Shown in pieces: positions 52,895-64,000 of a stretch of 64,000 nucleotides of DNA; positions within the stretch are counted from its first letter, which is position 1, and each line of letters begins with the position of its first letter. The position numbers and the translations under genes are program-made. The notes under the pieces were generated by a model. That model worked only from the letters and a program-made list of their open reading frames with translations. It did no database searches and was not told where the DNA came from. The DNA is from Nansenia antarctica (taxonomy: Eukaryota; Chordata; Actinopteri; Argentiniformes; Microstomatidae), in NCBI GenBank assembly GCA_963989245.1, contig OZ022339.1, positions 55,407,295-55,471,294 of the forward strand, given 5' to 3'.

Positions 52895-55800
52895 ATGGCA
52901 GCAGCCAGTGTGTCCCTGCCTGCTGCAACTGGCCCCACCCTGGGGTTTGATGACTACAGTCTCTACAGCAACCTATCAGATGATGAGCTGTTGCAGCTGG
53001 CTATCGAGCGCAGCCTCAGTGAATCCCACAATTCTGCATCTCCATATGAAAATACCCCCAATGTCCAGGACAGGCCAAATCCACCTGTGAGGCCGGCCAG
53101 CCATAACTCACATAACCCTCCAGCCAACCCACCTGTGAGGCCGCCCAGCCATAACTCACATAACCCTCCAACCAACACACCTGAAACGTATGTGTCATTG
53201 TTAGCTTTTTTTTTATTATACTAAATTACACTTTCTACTACTCCGTTCTTATTTACTAGTAATACAATTCTAGAACTGTGCTGTCTTTATCAGCAGTAAC
53301 AGCGTACGGCTACAGTCAGTAATTGCAGACAGTGTATACATCAAAGACACAAAGTTACATGTGTGCAGTATGAATCTTCTTTTCTGGTCCGCAATCCAGA
53401 AGAGGTGGTGTGTTTGTAAACAACAAGCAGTGCAGATCATCATTGTGCTGCTTTTCAACCTTACTACGATTTTACCATTAAACTAATTGTTTGAGGGCAG
53501 TTGTTTGGCAAATGCTATTTGCTATTATACAGTTAGGTCCGTAAATATTTGGACAGTGACACAATTTCCATAATTTTGGCTCTGTACGCCACCACAATGG
53601 ATTTTAAATAAAACAATCGAGATGTAATTGAAGTGCAGACTTTCAGCTTTAATTCAAGGGGTTGAACAAAAATATTGTATGAAACGTTTAGGAATTGCAA
53701 CCATTTTTATACACAGTCCCCTATTTTCAGGAGCTCAAAAGTAATTGGACAAATTAACATAATCATAAATAAATTGTCATTTTTAATACTTTGTCGAGAA
53801 TCCTTTGCAGGCAATGACTGCCTGAAGTCTGGAACCCATGAACATCACCAGATGCTGGGTTTCCTCCATTGTGATGCTTTGCCAGGCCTTTACTGCAGCT
53901 GTCTTCAGTTGTTGTTTGTTTGTGGGTCTTTCTGCCTTTAGTTTTGTCTTCAGCAAGTGAAAGGCATGCTCGATCGGGTTAAGATCAAGTGATTGACTCG
54001 GCCATTGCAGAATATTCAATTTCTTTGCATTAAAAAACACCTGGGTTGCTTATGCAGTATGTTTTGGGTCATTGTCCATCTGTATTGTGAAGTGCCATCC
54101 AATCAACTTTGCTGAATGTGTCTGAATCTGAGCAGACAGAATATCCCTAAACACTTCAGAATTCATCCGACTGCTTCTGTCTTCTGTCACATCATCAATA
54201 AACACTAGTGACCCAGTGCCATTGGAAGCCATGCATGCCCATGACATCACACTGCCTCCACCGTGTTTTACAGATGATGTGGTATGCGTCGGATCATGAG
54301 CCGTTCCAAGCCTACTCCATACAATTTTCTTCCCATCATTCTGATGCAGGTTGATCTTAGTTTCATCTGTCCAAAGAATGCTCTTCCACAACAGGGCTGG
54401 CTTTTTTAGATGTTTTTTTGGCAAAGTCTAATCTGGCCTTTCTATTCTTGAGGCTTATGAATGGCTTGCACCTTGTGGTGAACCCTCTGTATTTGTTCAT
54501 GTGAAGTCTTCCCTTTATGGTACACCTGAATCATGATATGCCTACCTCCTGGAGACTGTTCTTCACTTGGCTGGATGTTGTGAAGGGGTTTTTCTTTACC
54601 ATGTAAAGGATCCTGTGATTATCCACCACTCTTGTCTTCCATGGATGACCTTTTTGTGGTGCCAAGCTCACCAGTGCGTTCTTTTTTTCTCAGAATGTAC
54701 CAAACAGTTAATTTAGCCCCTACTAATGTTCCCGCTATCTCGCTGATAGATTTTGGATGTTTTGGCAGCCTAAGGATGGCCTGTTTCACTTGCATTGAGG
54801 GCTCCGTTGACTGCATGTTGTGCGTATACAGCACCAGCTTCCAAATGCAAATGCCACACTTGGAATCAACTCAGAACTTTTACCTGCTTAATTGATGAAG
54901 AAATAATGAAGGAATAACCCACACTGGCCCATGAAACAGCTTTTGAGTCAATTGTCCAATTACTTTTGGTCCCTTGAATAAGAGGGAGCTACATATTAAA
55001 GAGCTGTAATTCCTAAACCCTTCCTTCAATTTGGATGTGACTACCCTTACCCTAAAGCTGAGAGTCTGCACGTTAAGCCCATATTCATTATATAACTGTA
55101 ACTTGAAGATGTAAACATAACCAAAATTCTGTCTGTGTCCAAATATATATGGACCTAACTGTATATTATATTATTATAGAGTGTAACAGTAAAACAGTAC
55201 AGATCTCAAAGCATTGCCATAAGCTTAGGGTTGCAAAATGTGTATGCTATCATTTGAATTTGAACCCAATTGTAACCCTTGTTCTTTGCACAATCTCATA
55301 CTGTTTCATTATGTGGATAGCAGACTTGCAGAATCATGTATGAGAGTTGATGACTACTAAGTATGATGACTTTCTCATACGAAAAAACTAATTTGTTGAC
55401 CTGTTCAGTGTTTTCGTCTGCTTAGCTAATGTGTATTTACGAGCCTAGTGCTATACTTGTGGGGATGCCCCAAGTATAAGTTGCTGACATACAACACTTG
55501 CCTCACAAACTGTTTGACTGGAATGTACACAGTGAGCCATGTGCAGAACACCTGTCCCAAGTGCTCTCAGTGACACTGGCTATAAACCAACCAACTGGGA
55601 ACGGATCCAAACAGCACTGCCTTAGAGGTTCACATGCCACCCATGAGAAGAACATAATAACAAATAACAAACAGTTTTAGGATCACTAAATACTTATCAT
55701 TTGTGAATTGGATTCACTGTATCGTCTGCTGTAGGCTACTGGGTAAGTGATACATGGCTTGTAAACAAACTTGTGTTTTAGTACGTGTTCAAAAGCAAGG

Positions 55801-58800
55801 CCTGTGTGATCATCTAATTATGTGTAGTTATGTGTTTTTAGCATGTTGATGTTCTATCAGCATTTTGTAATGTGCTTAACATGGAGTTAGATGTTCATAG
55901 TGATGTTCCTTTTACCTGAAATGTTCTGATTTCAAAGTATGACCATTGATCATATGATAATTTGAAAGTTTCTGCACTTTCATAATCTGACATTCTTTTA
56001 TAATTTACCTTGCCTTACTTGAGGACTTTTTCACCAGACCCTGGTACATTGTGTCTTCGATGTTGAACTTCTATTCATTATATCTTATGAATGTAGGTAC
56101 TATAATACAGTATGTGTCTGTCGACTGAGTATATCTCACTTTTGCTTCAGCAGGGGAAAATGTGACGGCATTGATGTGAGTCACTTTGTCACGGGCAATG
56201 GAAAACGCATGGTGGCATATCGTGTCGATGGCAGCCTTCATTACTCGATGGAGCCAGAGGAGTGAGTGCTGTCCATTACAACGGGTATCTTAGGTGCACA
56301 CATATTCATAACAGACACACAAACATTTTCTGTAGAAGGGTGTATATTATATCATAATTCATAATAATATTTTGAAATATGTACATGTATCGTTGTCATC
56401 CTGACATGTTACACATTTGCTGTGAAGGAGCCTTTTCCAACACTATCAACCCTAACCAATACAAATCTATTTCATTTGGTAAAAGGTAAATGGACTGCAC
56501 TTATAAAGAGCCTTATTCCAAAGCACTTTACAATGGCCTCTCATTCACACACACATTCACACACGGCCACTCATTGGGAGCAATTTGGGGTTTAGTGTCT
56601 TGCCCGAGGACACCTCGACACATGGCCAGCCGGGGGGTCGACCACCGAACCGTCAAGCTTGCAATCGTTAGACGCCGGTTCTAACTCCTAAGCAACAGCC
56701 TCCACACAATTAATTAAGGATGGGAGAGGCCTGGGTCGGTTCAGACCTGACATTCTGACAACTGAGAATTGGGCCAGGTTCGGGCATGCCAGACAGGTTT
56801 TTATTTGTTTGCTGTGGCTGTGAGTTTATGAAAAGGTCATAGATTATTGTCCAATTGTATTATCCTTTTTAGAAACTTACACTGGTAACAGAGTTGATTC
56901 ATGTTAATTACTTTTGTTACTGTTAAACACATTTTCTGACATCTCACTGTTAACAGGGTTGAAGAGTCATCTGGTTGACCTCTACCAGGTTTGAAGGAGC
57001 CATGCTTGTGTATGTTTGCTTATTAGGGAATTGGATCCCATTGTGAAAGCCATCTCGACCGGTGATGTGAAGACTGTTCAAGAAATTGCTAAACTTCGAG
57101 GAACGAACTTACTGCTGCCCAACAAACTCGGCTGGATCCCACTTCATGAGGCTGCGTATTACGGCGAAGACCAGTGTGTCAGGGTTCTTCTTGGTGGTAT
57201 GTGCAATTCCAATTCCAAATGTGTACATTATATTAAGTACTATTTGGTATCAAGCATCCAATGGTGCATTGGTATGAATAAAGTATCAGTTGTCAGCACA
57301 TTATATCCTAGTTACAGTAATACCAAGTAAATGTTGAATCTGATATTTCTGTATCTGTTTGATGGTAATTTACATTCATGATATACAGTATACCCATTGA
57401 GTCTGGAGGACTATGGCGAATGAATGCTCAGTGCAACTGAGCTTAGTGTTAATTAATTATAACCCGAAATATAAATTAAGAATGTATTTGCAAAAAAACT
57501 ATGTATAGTTTTCAAATGTGTTTAAAACTATAAGTAGTAGTACTTTAATATCAAGGACTGTTAGTCCTTGTAGCCAGTGTCATATACATTTGAGAGTGGT
57601 CACATCTCTCAACTTTATACCAAAACAAATGCTGGGCCAGTGTACAGGAATGTGGACAAGGATTACAGTTGTAAAATGAACTATTGTGGTTCAGTTATGC
57701 CACTTGGTGGCACTGCAGCATGCAAAACCAAATCAGCACCAGTTTAGATGAAGAGTTGACAGTGCCCTGCGGAAGTAATGGGACAGTAAAGATTATTTTC
57801 TTCTTTTGGCTCTATACTCCAAAAGTAGAAATTCTCTGCTTTTATTTGAGAGTATTTGTGTGCATATTGGATTCACCATTTAGTCCCCCTATTTCAGGAC
57901 ACCAAAAGTAATGGGACAATTGGCTTGACAGGCGTTTCTGGTTAGTCAAATCCGACTTGGGTGATCAGATGCTTGGGTGGCGTTTATGGGTCGTTTATGG
58001 GTTTTGATATTACGTAATAATCTGAATTATGAGTGCATGCGTATTTAATGCATTATTTTGGGTGCAATTTAGCTAATATGCATTTGTATTTATGGATTGT
58101 AAATTAGGTGTAGTTAATATGTAGCTAATATGTGACACAGCCCAATGAAAAGGGCTACCTGTAGGCTAAATCATTTTTCAGTCTTTTACATGTGCTTAAA
58201 CTACAGATTGTAAGCTTTCAAATGATGCATCATACATTGAAATCGGAAACAAATTGAAGACGACATGAGTATTTGAAAGTTGCTACACCGGAAATCACTA
58301 AGCACAGAAAATCCCCATCAAAGATAATGAATCCCCATCAAACAACAAGAAACGAAGTCATTGTGTTATAGATTACACTTATTTATTTTATAAATAAATT
58401 TAATTTAATATTAACTTAATTAAAAATAATTAATATTAAAGTAATTAAATTATTACTTATTTATATTTATTATTATGTTAGTATCAAGCTAGCTTTATGC
58501 AATGTAGGGAATCACTGCAGTATTCATCCAATTAAACATTAGGCAGCCATAAGCACTGTTCAACTTGATCATTAAAAAGAAAATCACCTATAAAACACCA
58601 AAAACATGCTCCAAGCAGGATCGACCCTGCACCTAATGCATGAAAGAGTAGGGACATCTACTGATGCGTAGAGAAAGTAAGGCAACAAGTGTAGATGATG
58701 ATCTGTCACAGTGTGAACATCTGACTCGTTGTGAACATTTACTCGGGTGATTTCATTTTAATGATCGAGTTGAACAGTGCTTACATAAAGCTAGCTTGAT

Positions 58801-61800
58801 ACAAACACATATTAGGTAAATTACACGTAATTTACAATCCATAAATACAAATGCATATTTGCTAAATTGCACACAAAGAATCCATGAAATACATGAATAC
58901 GTGAAATTTCAGCAAATGTAAGTATTCATACCTTTGCTATGACACTTAAAATTAGCTAAAAATAAAAAATGTAATCAATAAATCACTCAGTAGGTTGAAT
59001 TGAGTCTTAATGCAATTTCTTCTAGGCTTGGCTTCTTCCAAATGGACTCTGCTATTGGTGTCTGTCACAACATGAGGATCAAAGAGGTGTCAATGAAAGT
59101 CAAAGAAGCCATTATTAGGCTGAAAATTCAGAAAAAAACTATAAGAAACATAGCCAAAATAGTTTTCCAAAATCAACAGTTTGGAACATCATTAAAAATA
59201 AATAAAAGCACCGGTGAGCTCAGCAATCACAAATGGGCTGGAAGGCCAAGGAAGACCTCTACAGTGGATGACTGAATAATAATAAAAGTGTCACAGATCA
59301 GGGACACTCTCCAGGAGGACTACGTACTCTCCTCAGAATACGTCACCAGCCGAACTATGGAGGCTTCACTGCAAGGTGCAAACCACTTGTTATCCGCAAA
59401 AACTAAACTATGAAAACGTCTTAAAAAGTCTACTGAGGTATGGAAAAAGGTATTGTGGGACAGATAATATGAATACCTGAGTGATTGCAAGTGAAATGTT
59501 TAGTGAAAAAAAGCATCTGCTCAAGATTTACAGTATACCACCTCATCTGTGAAACATGGTAGAGGGTGTGTAATGGTTTGGGCATACAGTATAGCTGCCA
59601 CTAGAACTGGCTAACTTGTCTTAATTGATGATGTAACTGCTGACAGCAGCATTTATTCAGAAGTGTACAGCAAAAGTACAAGCAAATGCCTCCAGATTCA
59701 TTGTATGGCCCTTCATCATACAGTAAGACAATGATCCAAAACATATGACGGAAAAGTGTAAGCCAAAATATTGCAATTATTAAACGGGTTATTAAACAGA
59801 AAAACAAAGCAATGTAACAATGTAAACAATGTAACAATGTAAAGTAGTTACATTTACATTTTGGGCATTTAGCAGACGCCTTATTCCAAAGCGCCTCACA
59901 ATCGATACATTTGACTAAGCAAGTAAATGATCAATTTACCAGGCGTAGCAGGAAGAGTAATCTAGCTCAGTCCAGGGGACAGTGACAGTCGTCATGATAG
60001 AAGAAAGAAAGATTATTTATTTTTTTACACTGGAGAAACAGTATAAGGGGGGAGGTAGAAATCTTAGGAGATACAGTATAGGGGGAAGCAGTAGTCTCAG
60101 GAGACACAGTACTGGGGGAAAGTAGTAGTCTCAGGAGACACAGTACTGGGGGGTAGTAGATGTCTCAGGAGGAGCAGTTAAGATGTAACCTGAAGAGATA
60201 TTATATATACTATTTATTGATAGAAAAATAATGATTAGATATGTGTAATGGTGTTTGTGACACGTTCTAAATTAATGCTTTGGTCTGCATATCGGGATCT
60301 GATGTAATGCTCAGACTTTTCTTAAGATTTGAAAAAATTCTGCGTTGTTGAAAACGCTAGTCAACTAACACAGCTTGTTTTGTGAGCCTGCTAACAATGT
60401 AAAGTAGTGTTCTAGTTAACTAGGTAGCAGTGGGGATTACTCACCCAATCCATTGCGTTGTTGCAGTATTTTGGCTTGACTAGCGAGTTTGTGTTGTGAT
60501 TCTCAACAACGTCAAAACGTAGTTTTGATTGGTTGCCAAGAATTTGACAGGGACATTTTGGGGCAATGACTCTGGGTGCCAAAGCACGTAATGTTGACAA
60601 GCTAGCTCCGACTACATGTGCCTACTTCCTCAGCCCTGGTATAAACCGCTTGCTTGCTGGACAGAAGTGCAACATCTAGTGGACACATTTAGAACAGTAG
60701 TTTCTTTCTTTGAAAAATTGCATCTCCCTCGCATCTCATTTTTATGCTTTGCAAAATCATCTCATGGGCCGGATTAAACTTGTTCGCAGGCCTGATCCGG
60801 CCCGCAGGCCGGACGTTTGACAGCCCTGTTGTGGAGGAAGAATCTGCAGGAGCGTGCTGTCGCTGCGATGTTAGCACAGGACAGGCGGTTGTCCAGGATC
60901 ACTCCAAGATTCTTGGCTGTCTGGGAGGGGGTTACAGTAGAGTTCTCCACTGTGAAGTCTTGGAGAGGGCAGGCTTTCCCAGGGATGAAGAGTAGCTCAG
61001 TCTTGTTACGGTTGAGCTTGAGATTAAGGTTGACATCCATGTAGAGATGTCAGCGAGACATGCAGAGACATGTGTTACCACATGTAGGTCAGAGGGGGGG
61101 AAGGACAGGAAGAGTTGAGTGTCATCTGTGTAGCTGTGGTAGGAGAACAGAGTGAGGAGATTACCGAGCCAAGAGACTTGGTATAGAGGGAGAATAGTAG
61201 GGGCCCTAGGACAGAGCCCTGGGGTTCCCCAGTGGTGAGGGTTCATGGAGAAGACAACGATTCTCTCCAAGTCACCTGGTAGGAGCGACCCGCCAGGGAG
61301 AAAGCAAACCAGGAGTGTGCGGTGCCTGAGATGCCCAGTTCTGAGAGGATGGAGAGATGGATCTGGTGGTTGACTGTGTTGAAGGCAGCAGACAGGTCCA
61401 GGAGAATGAGAACAGAGGAAAGGGAGGACACATGAGCAGAGTGGAGGGCCTCCGTGACATCAAGGAAAGCAGTCTCAGTGGAGTGCCCAGCCTTGAAGCT
61501 GGATTGGTGGGGTTCCAGGTGTTCCATCTTATGGAGATAATCAGTCAGTTGTTTAGATGCAGCACGTTCAAGGGTTTTGGAAGGGAAGGAGACAAGGGAT
61601 ACCGGTCTATAGTTGTGGACAGAGGATGGGTCAAGGGTTGGTTTCTTGAGGAGAGGCTTGTCTCTGGCTATCTTGAAGGCAGCCGCGACAGATCCTATAG
61701 ATAAGGAGGAATACCATCAAATAAAAGATGAGAATCTATACCTTAATCTCAGAGTAATTGTTTGATTTCAAATCCAAACCTTTCGAGTATAGAGTCAAAA

Positions 61801-62723
61801 AAAAAGAAAACATATTTCGCTGTCCCATTACTTACGCAGGGCAATTCATATGTTGAAATGTAATTTGGTAGAAGAGGTCTATTGTGTTGGGTTGTGTCTA
61901 TTATTATGTTGGGTTTGGTCTGATAGTAGCTGAATAATACCATATTGGTTTGACCCAGATCATTGCTGTTTACAGCTATATCTGTTGACTCTTCAAGCTC
62001 AACCTGGGATGATTAACAACCGCACCAAAAAAGACGAGACCGCTCTCCTCCTGGCTGTGGCCAGTAAAAACGTGGCCTGTGCTGCAGCCCTCCTGGAGCA
62101 GGGGGCTGACCCTGACATGGCCAACAACGATAGAGAGACTGCCCTTTACAAAGGTAACACACTACATTATAATTTCACATACACAGGATGAAGCTAGAAC
62201 TCAATTATAATGCATTTTAATGCAATATTATTAAGACATATTATACAGATAATTGACTTTGTGTCATTAGTCAATGTTGCAACATTTAAGGGTACAGGGA
62301 TGCAAAGCAGTGTGGAAATGACAAAGTGGTTGACACCTGCTTGTTCACCATTTCAGATCAGTCTGTAAACACATGTTGATTTTGAATTTCGATATGCTAC
62401 AATTAAATTTGAGCCACAAATGTTTTTTGACAATCCACTGTCAATCTGTAAATGATGAAAACTGCTTATATTCATAGCTTGCGAAAAAGAGAATCCTGAG
62501 ATTGTGGCCATGCTTCTGAATCATGGGGCCACAGTGAACAAACACTGCATCCGAGGCTGGACGTGCCTCCATGAGGCTGTGTGTCGCAATCAACTGGAGA
62601 TCTGTGAGATGCTGGTGAAGGCTGGGGCCAAGCTAAGCCCAACCAATATCTATGGTATCACACCACTCTTTGTGGCAGCCCAGGCCGGATGCACAGAAGC
62701 TCTTCAATTTCTCCTTAAGAATG
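52895..62723 (+). CDS. asb2: asb2-like: ankyrin repeat and SOCS box protein, 5' part
   Basis: Five exons with compatible phases: 52895-53187, 56151-56261, 57027-57196, 61998-62153, 62478-62723; the rest lies beyond the window. Exon 1 starts at ATG 52895 and has GFDDYSLYSNLSDDELLQLA then IERSLSE, a ubiquitin-interacting motif like that of the muscle isoform ASB2-beta, followed by a Pro/Asn/His-rich tandem repeat (PPVRPASHNSHNPP twice). Exons 3-5 give ankyrin repeats: GWIPLHEAAYYGEDQCVRVL, DETALLLAVASKNVACAAAL, GWTCLHEAVCRNQLEICEML, YGITPLFVAAQAGCTEAL. ASB2 is the substrate-binding subunit of a cullin-5 E3 ligase that targets filamins in muscle and blood cells. The exon 4 acceptor (CTTCAAG at 61997) was chosen by phase over TTTACAG upstream. 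Paralogues such as asb14 are less likely. Confidence 0.8.
53530..55161 (-). mobile_element. Tc1-mariner element, 1632 bp, in asb2-like intron 1
   Basis: Ends CAGTTAGGTCC(G/A)TAAATA then TTTGGACA, inverted at the other side, flanked by TA (53528-53529 and 55162-55163). The minus-strand transposase pieces: 54834-54619 (helix-turn-helix, LPKHPKSISEIAGTLVGAKL), 54424-54050 (SILWTDETKINLH and FTIQMDNDPKHTA, two catalytic Asp), 54040-53783 (PSQSLDLNPIEHAFHLLKTK, final Glu). At least one frameshift (54420-54620) and one stop (near 54048) separate them, so the copy is dead. Confidence 0.93.
55164..56150 (+). other. Remainder of asb2-like intron 1
   Basis: No coding sequence is seen. AT-rich unique DNA. 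A stretch near 55950-56060 (CTGCACTTTCATAATCTG, then TTGAGGACTTTTTC) resembles 47250-47320 (CTGCACTTTCATAATCTG, GGGGACTTTTTCCAC), suggesting a low-copy repeat or an old duplication. Confidence 0.4.
56478..56705 (+). repeat. Interspersed fish repeat (AAGGTAAATGGACTGCACTT)
   Basis: Begins AAAGGTAAATGGACTGCACT and continues TATAAAGAGCCTTATTCCAA, then a middle with CACTCATTGGGAGCAATTTG, and ends GTCTTGCCCGAGGACAC...CCGGTTCTAACTCCTAAGCA. This order of blocks is a very common short repeat of teleost genomes; the 3' part is tRNA-like (inverse B-box GGGGGTCGACCACC). It lies in asb2-like intron 2. Confidence 0.75.
58061..58872. repeat. Fold-back element with about 60-bp and about 50-bp inverted arms
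   Basis: 58062-58106 (GTGCAATTTAGCTAATATGC, then ATTTGTATTTATGGATTGTA) is inverted at 58829-58872. GTATCAAGCTAGCTTTATG at 58480 is inverted at 58784, and AGCACTGTTCAACTTGATCA at 58551 is inverted at 58761. The left arm is interrupted by about 350 bp relative to the right. Confidence 0.85.
59000..59830 (+). pseudogene. Tc1-like transposase pseudogene
   Basis: The plus strand has an HTH part (VKEAIIRLKIQKKTIRNIAK, then STGELSNHKWAGRPRKTS). After stops, SSVKHGRGCVMVWA and LVLIDDVTAD mark the catalytic part, and RQ*SKTYDGKV replaces the usual QDNDPKH block. There are many stops. This is the body of the element spanning 57760-61846. Confidence 0.75.
59850..60185. repeat. LINE/SINE end plus 45-bp minisatellite
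   Basis: TTACATTTTGGGCATTTAGC then AGACGCCTTATTCCAAAGCG (59855-59905) is a common fish retroelement 3' end in reverse. It is followed at 60040-60180 by about 3.5 copies of AGTCTCAGGAGACACAGTAC then TGGGGGAAAGTAGT. Confidence 0.8.
60690..60828. mobile_element. End of a hAT-like MITE (GGCCGGAT...CCGGCCCGCAGGCC)
   Basis: GGGCCGGATTAAACTTGTTC, GCAGGCCTGATCCGGCCCGC and AGGCCGGACGTTTGACAGCC form the terminal hairpin-rich region of a widespread vertebrate hAT-type MITE (end consensus like CAGGGCTGTCAAACGT in reverse). Only one end is clear. Confidence 0.6.
60832..61700 (-). mobile_element. LINE RT fragment, frameshifted
   Basis: Minus-strand pieces in different frames: SFKAGHSTETAFLDVTEALH then LILLDLSAAFNTVNHQI (61527-61243), LFSYHSYTDDTQLFLSFPPS (near 61120, TDD catalytic block), LNRNKTELLFIPGKACPLQD and KNLGVILDNRLSCANI (61040-60840). 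The arrangement matches a Rex1/CR1-group LINE. 5' and 3' ends are missing. Confidence 0.85.
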
Positions 62724-64000
62724 GTACGTTTCAAGAATTTGTGTCACGGCTTGGTAAAAAGGTTGGGAATTGTGAAACCAAAAATGTGTTTTCCGGTTCT
62801 TTGCATGTGACGAAAATGTAAGCGATGAACAACCCACTCAATATCATAACCAACAGTTTTACATTCACTAAATACCTACAGTTTGTTAGCAAACTTGGGT
62901 GGGGGTAGAATTTGTATTCCATTTTTTTTCCCTCTCGGTACTCCCGACCCACATCCTCATGAATAGCCACGTGCGTGTGTCTGTTTGTTGACAAGACTAT
63001 TGCCATCAAGGACTATCCACAGAGAAAGTTTTGTCGATCAACATACTATTCACGGGACTGTGGTCTGTCAATACACCTTCTGCTTTGTTTTTGGGTAAGT
63101 GAGTTACATGCGTTGTTTACTAAGCTGTGTGTATGTACAAGTTTGTATGTTTGTTGCCGATACACCAACAATGAGTTACATGGCATAGCCAAATGTGTTC
63201 GTTTGTTAACTAGTGTACTGAGTTACATGCTAAGCTGTGTCAGTGTTTACTAGGCTAGCCACACAGGTGTTAGCATGTTAGCTAGCAGGGACGTGCACAG
63301 ACATTTGGAGGGGCTATTGCTCTAACCTGGAAAAAAGGGCACCCCCCACGCTACAACCTGCAAATCCACCCCCACCCCACACCGAAACCCAACACAAAAT
63401 GTCTTGTCTCTTTGTTCTCAATTCTTGCATCCTTGTCCTCAAATACTGATTCTTCATTCTCGGAGTCTGCCCTGTTCTCACCTATCTATCAAATACAATT
63501 AATTACATGTTAAATTAAGAATACTATTGTCCACAGCATCGATCTTTCTCCTTATCACACTCTTACTGACATGGCCCTTTTATAGTACCTCTAACACTCA
63601 GCTTACCACCCTCATTATGTACCTGTCTGATGCGTTCTGTGATGCTCTCCCTCACTCTCTGGTCTGGAGCCTTGTGGTTGGGCCTCATCTTAAATAGAAT
63701 TATTAGAATCAGAATTAAGTATTAAGTAAATGTATACTGTACTTTTCACTGCTAAAAATGCACTAAGAAAATTACACACTCTAGTGTGCTTGTATTACTT
63801 GTATAAAGAACAATTACAGGATGTTATAAAGCCTTTGTGAATCAGTTATCTGGCCATACCATCCCATATTTCACTACAGCTATTAAGAAGTATTTTACTT
63901 GATCACCAGGCTCTCAAATGCTCTCTGACCTGGAGCTTTTGGGGTTAGACCAGTGACCACTACAGAAAATACTAACTCATTCACAATACTATTCACAGCA
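62724..64000 (+). other. asb2-like intron 5 to the end of the window
   Basis: No coding sequence is seen; the next ankyrin exon lies beyond 64000. A probable MITE end, CAGGGACGTGCACAGACATT followed by TGGAGGGGC, starts at 63288 (a hAT-type terminus), but the opposite end is not identifiable. GTTACATG-type short repeats occur at 63100-63240. Confidence 0.45.

Larger units (their letters stand above)
57760..61846 (+). mobile_element. Degenerate Tc1-like element with nested insertions
   Basis: Left end CAGTGCCCTGCGGAAGTAAT then GGGACAG; the right end as reverse complement reads TTGCCCTGCGTAAGTAATGG then GACAG. The span of 4.1 kb is well over the usual 1.6 kb because a fold-back (58061-58872), retroelement scraps (59850-60180), a hAT-like MITE end (60750-60828) and a LINE fragment (60832-61700) lie inside. 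It fills most of asb2-like intron 3. Confidence 0.75.

Overview
The window is vertebrate nuclear DNA, almost certainly from a ray-finned (teleost) fish. Genes are split by GT-AG introns. Much of the sequence consists of the repeat classes typical of fish genomes: L2/CR1-type LINEs, hAT, Tc1-mariner, CACTA-like and Harbinger-like DNA transposons, Gypsy LTR elements, (GT)n and (GTA)n microsatellites and 3-bp to 1-kb tandem repeats. The species cannot be named from sequence alone.

Layout. 1-2.6 kb: a LINE tail, two minisatellites and a hAT MITE with a perfect 8-bp target-site duplication (TSD). 2.7-6.7 kb: a minus-strand, intron-rich ZNF862-like gene (hAT-transposase derived) with every exon open. 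8.2-10 kb: MITE, tandem repeats, a U6 snRNA pseudogene joined to a LINE tail, and a LINE fragment. 10-15.3 kb: a CACTA/EnSpm-like transposase and a companion DUF4806-type gene, both on the minus strand. 15.5-19.5 kb: 201-bp tandem repeats, a chromovirus integrase/chromodomain remnant, an orphan exon-like piece and a TRIM RING fragment.

19.8-46.8 kb is a nested stack of elements. A plus-strand Gypsy gag is interrupted by an approximately 11-kb minus-strand LINE. That LINE holds three things: a 5'-truncated plus-strand LINE, a solo LTR, and a multi-exon gene encoding a tyrosine-recombinase-like protein fused to a KMT5A-like SET domain. Downstream, the Gypsy pol fragment is joined to an unrelated LRR-like exon, and a 929-bp unit covering that junction is tandemly repeated about 4.2 times. 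One array copy is split by a minus-strand, pol-less Gypsy element with both LTRs and a 4-bp TSD, which itself carries two separate hAT insertions, each with an exact 8-bp TSD. One of these hATs has an uninterrupted 785-aa transposase. The array ends where it is fused to another LINE copy.

47-64 kb: non-coding DNA followed by the 5' part of a plus-strand asb2-like gene (UIM plus ankyrin repeats), whose introns are filled with Tc1 elements, a fold-back element, SINE-like repeats and LINE fragments. The gene runs off the right end. This is the clearest ordinary host gene; most other coding sequence is transposon-derived.

Exon boundaries, TSDs and terminal repeats were read by eye. Family names rest on motif recognition, not on database searches.
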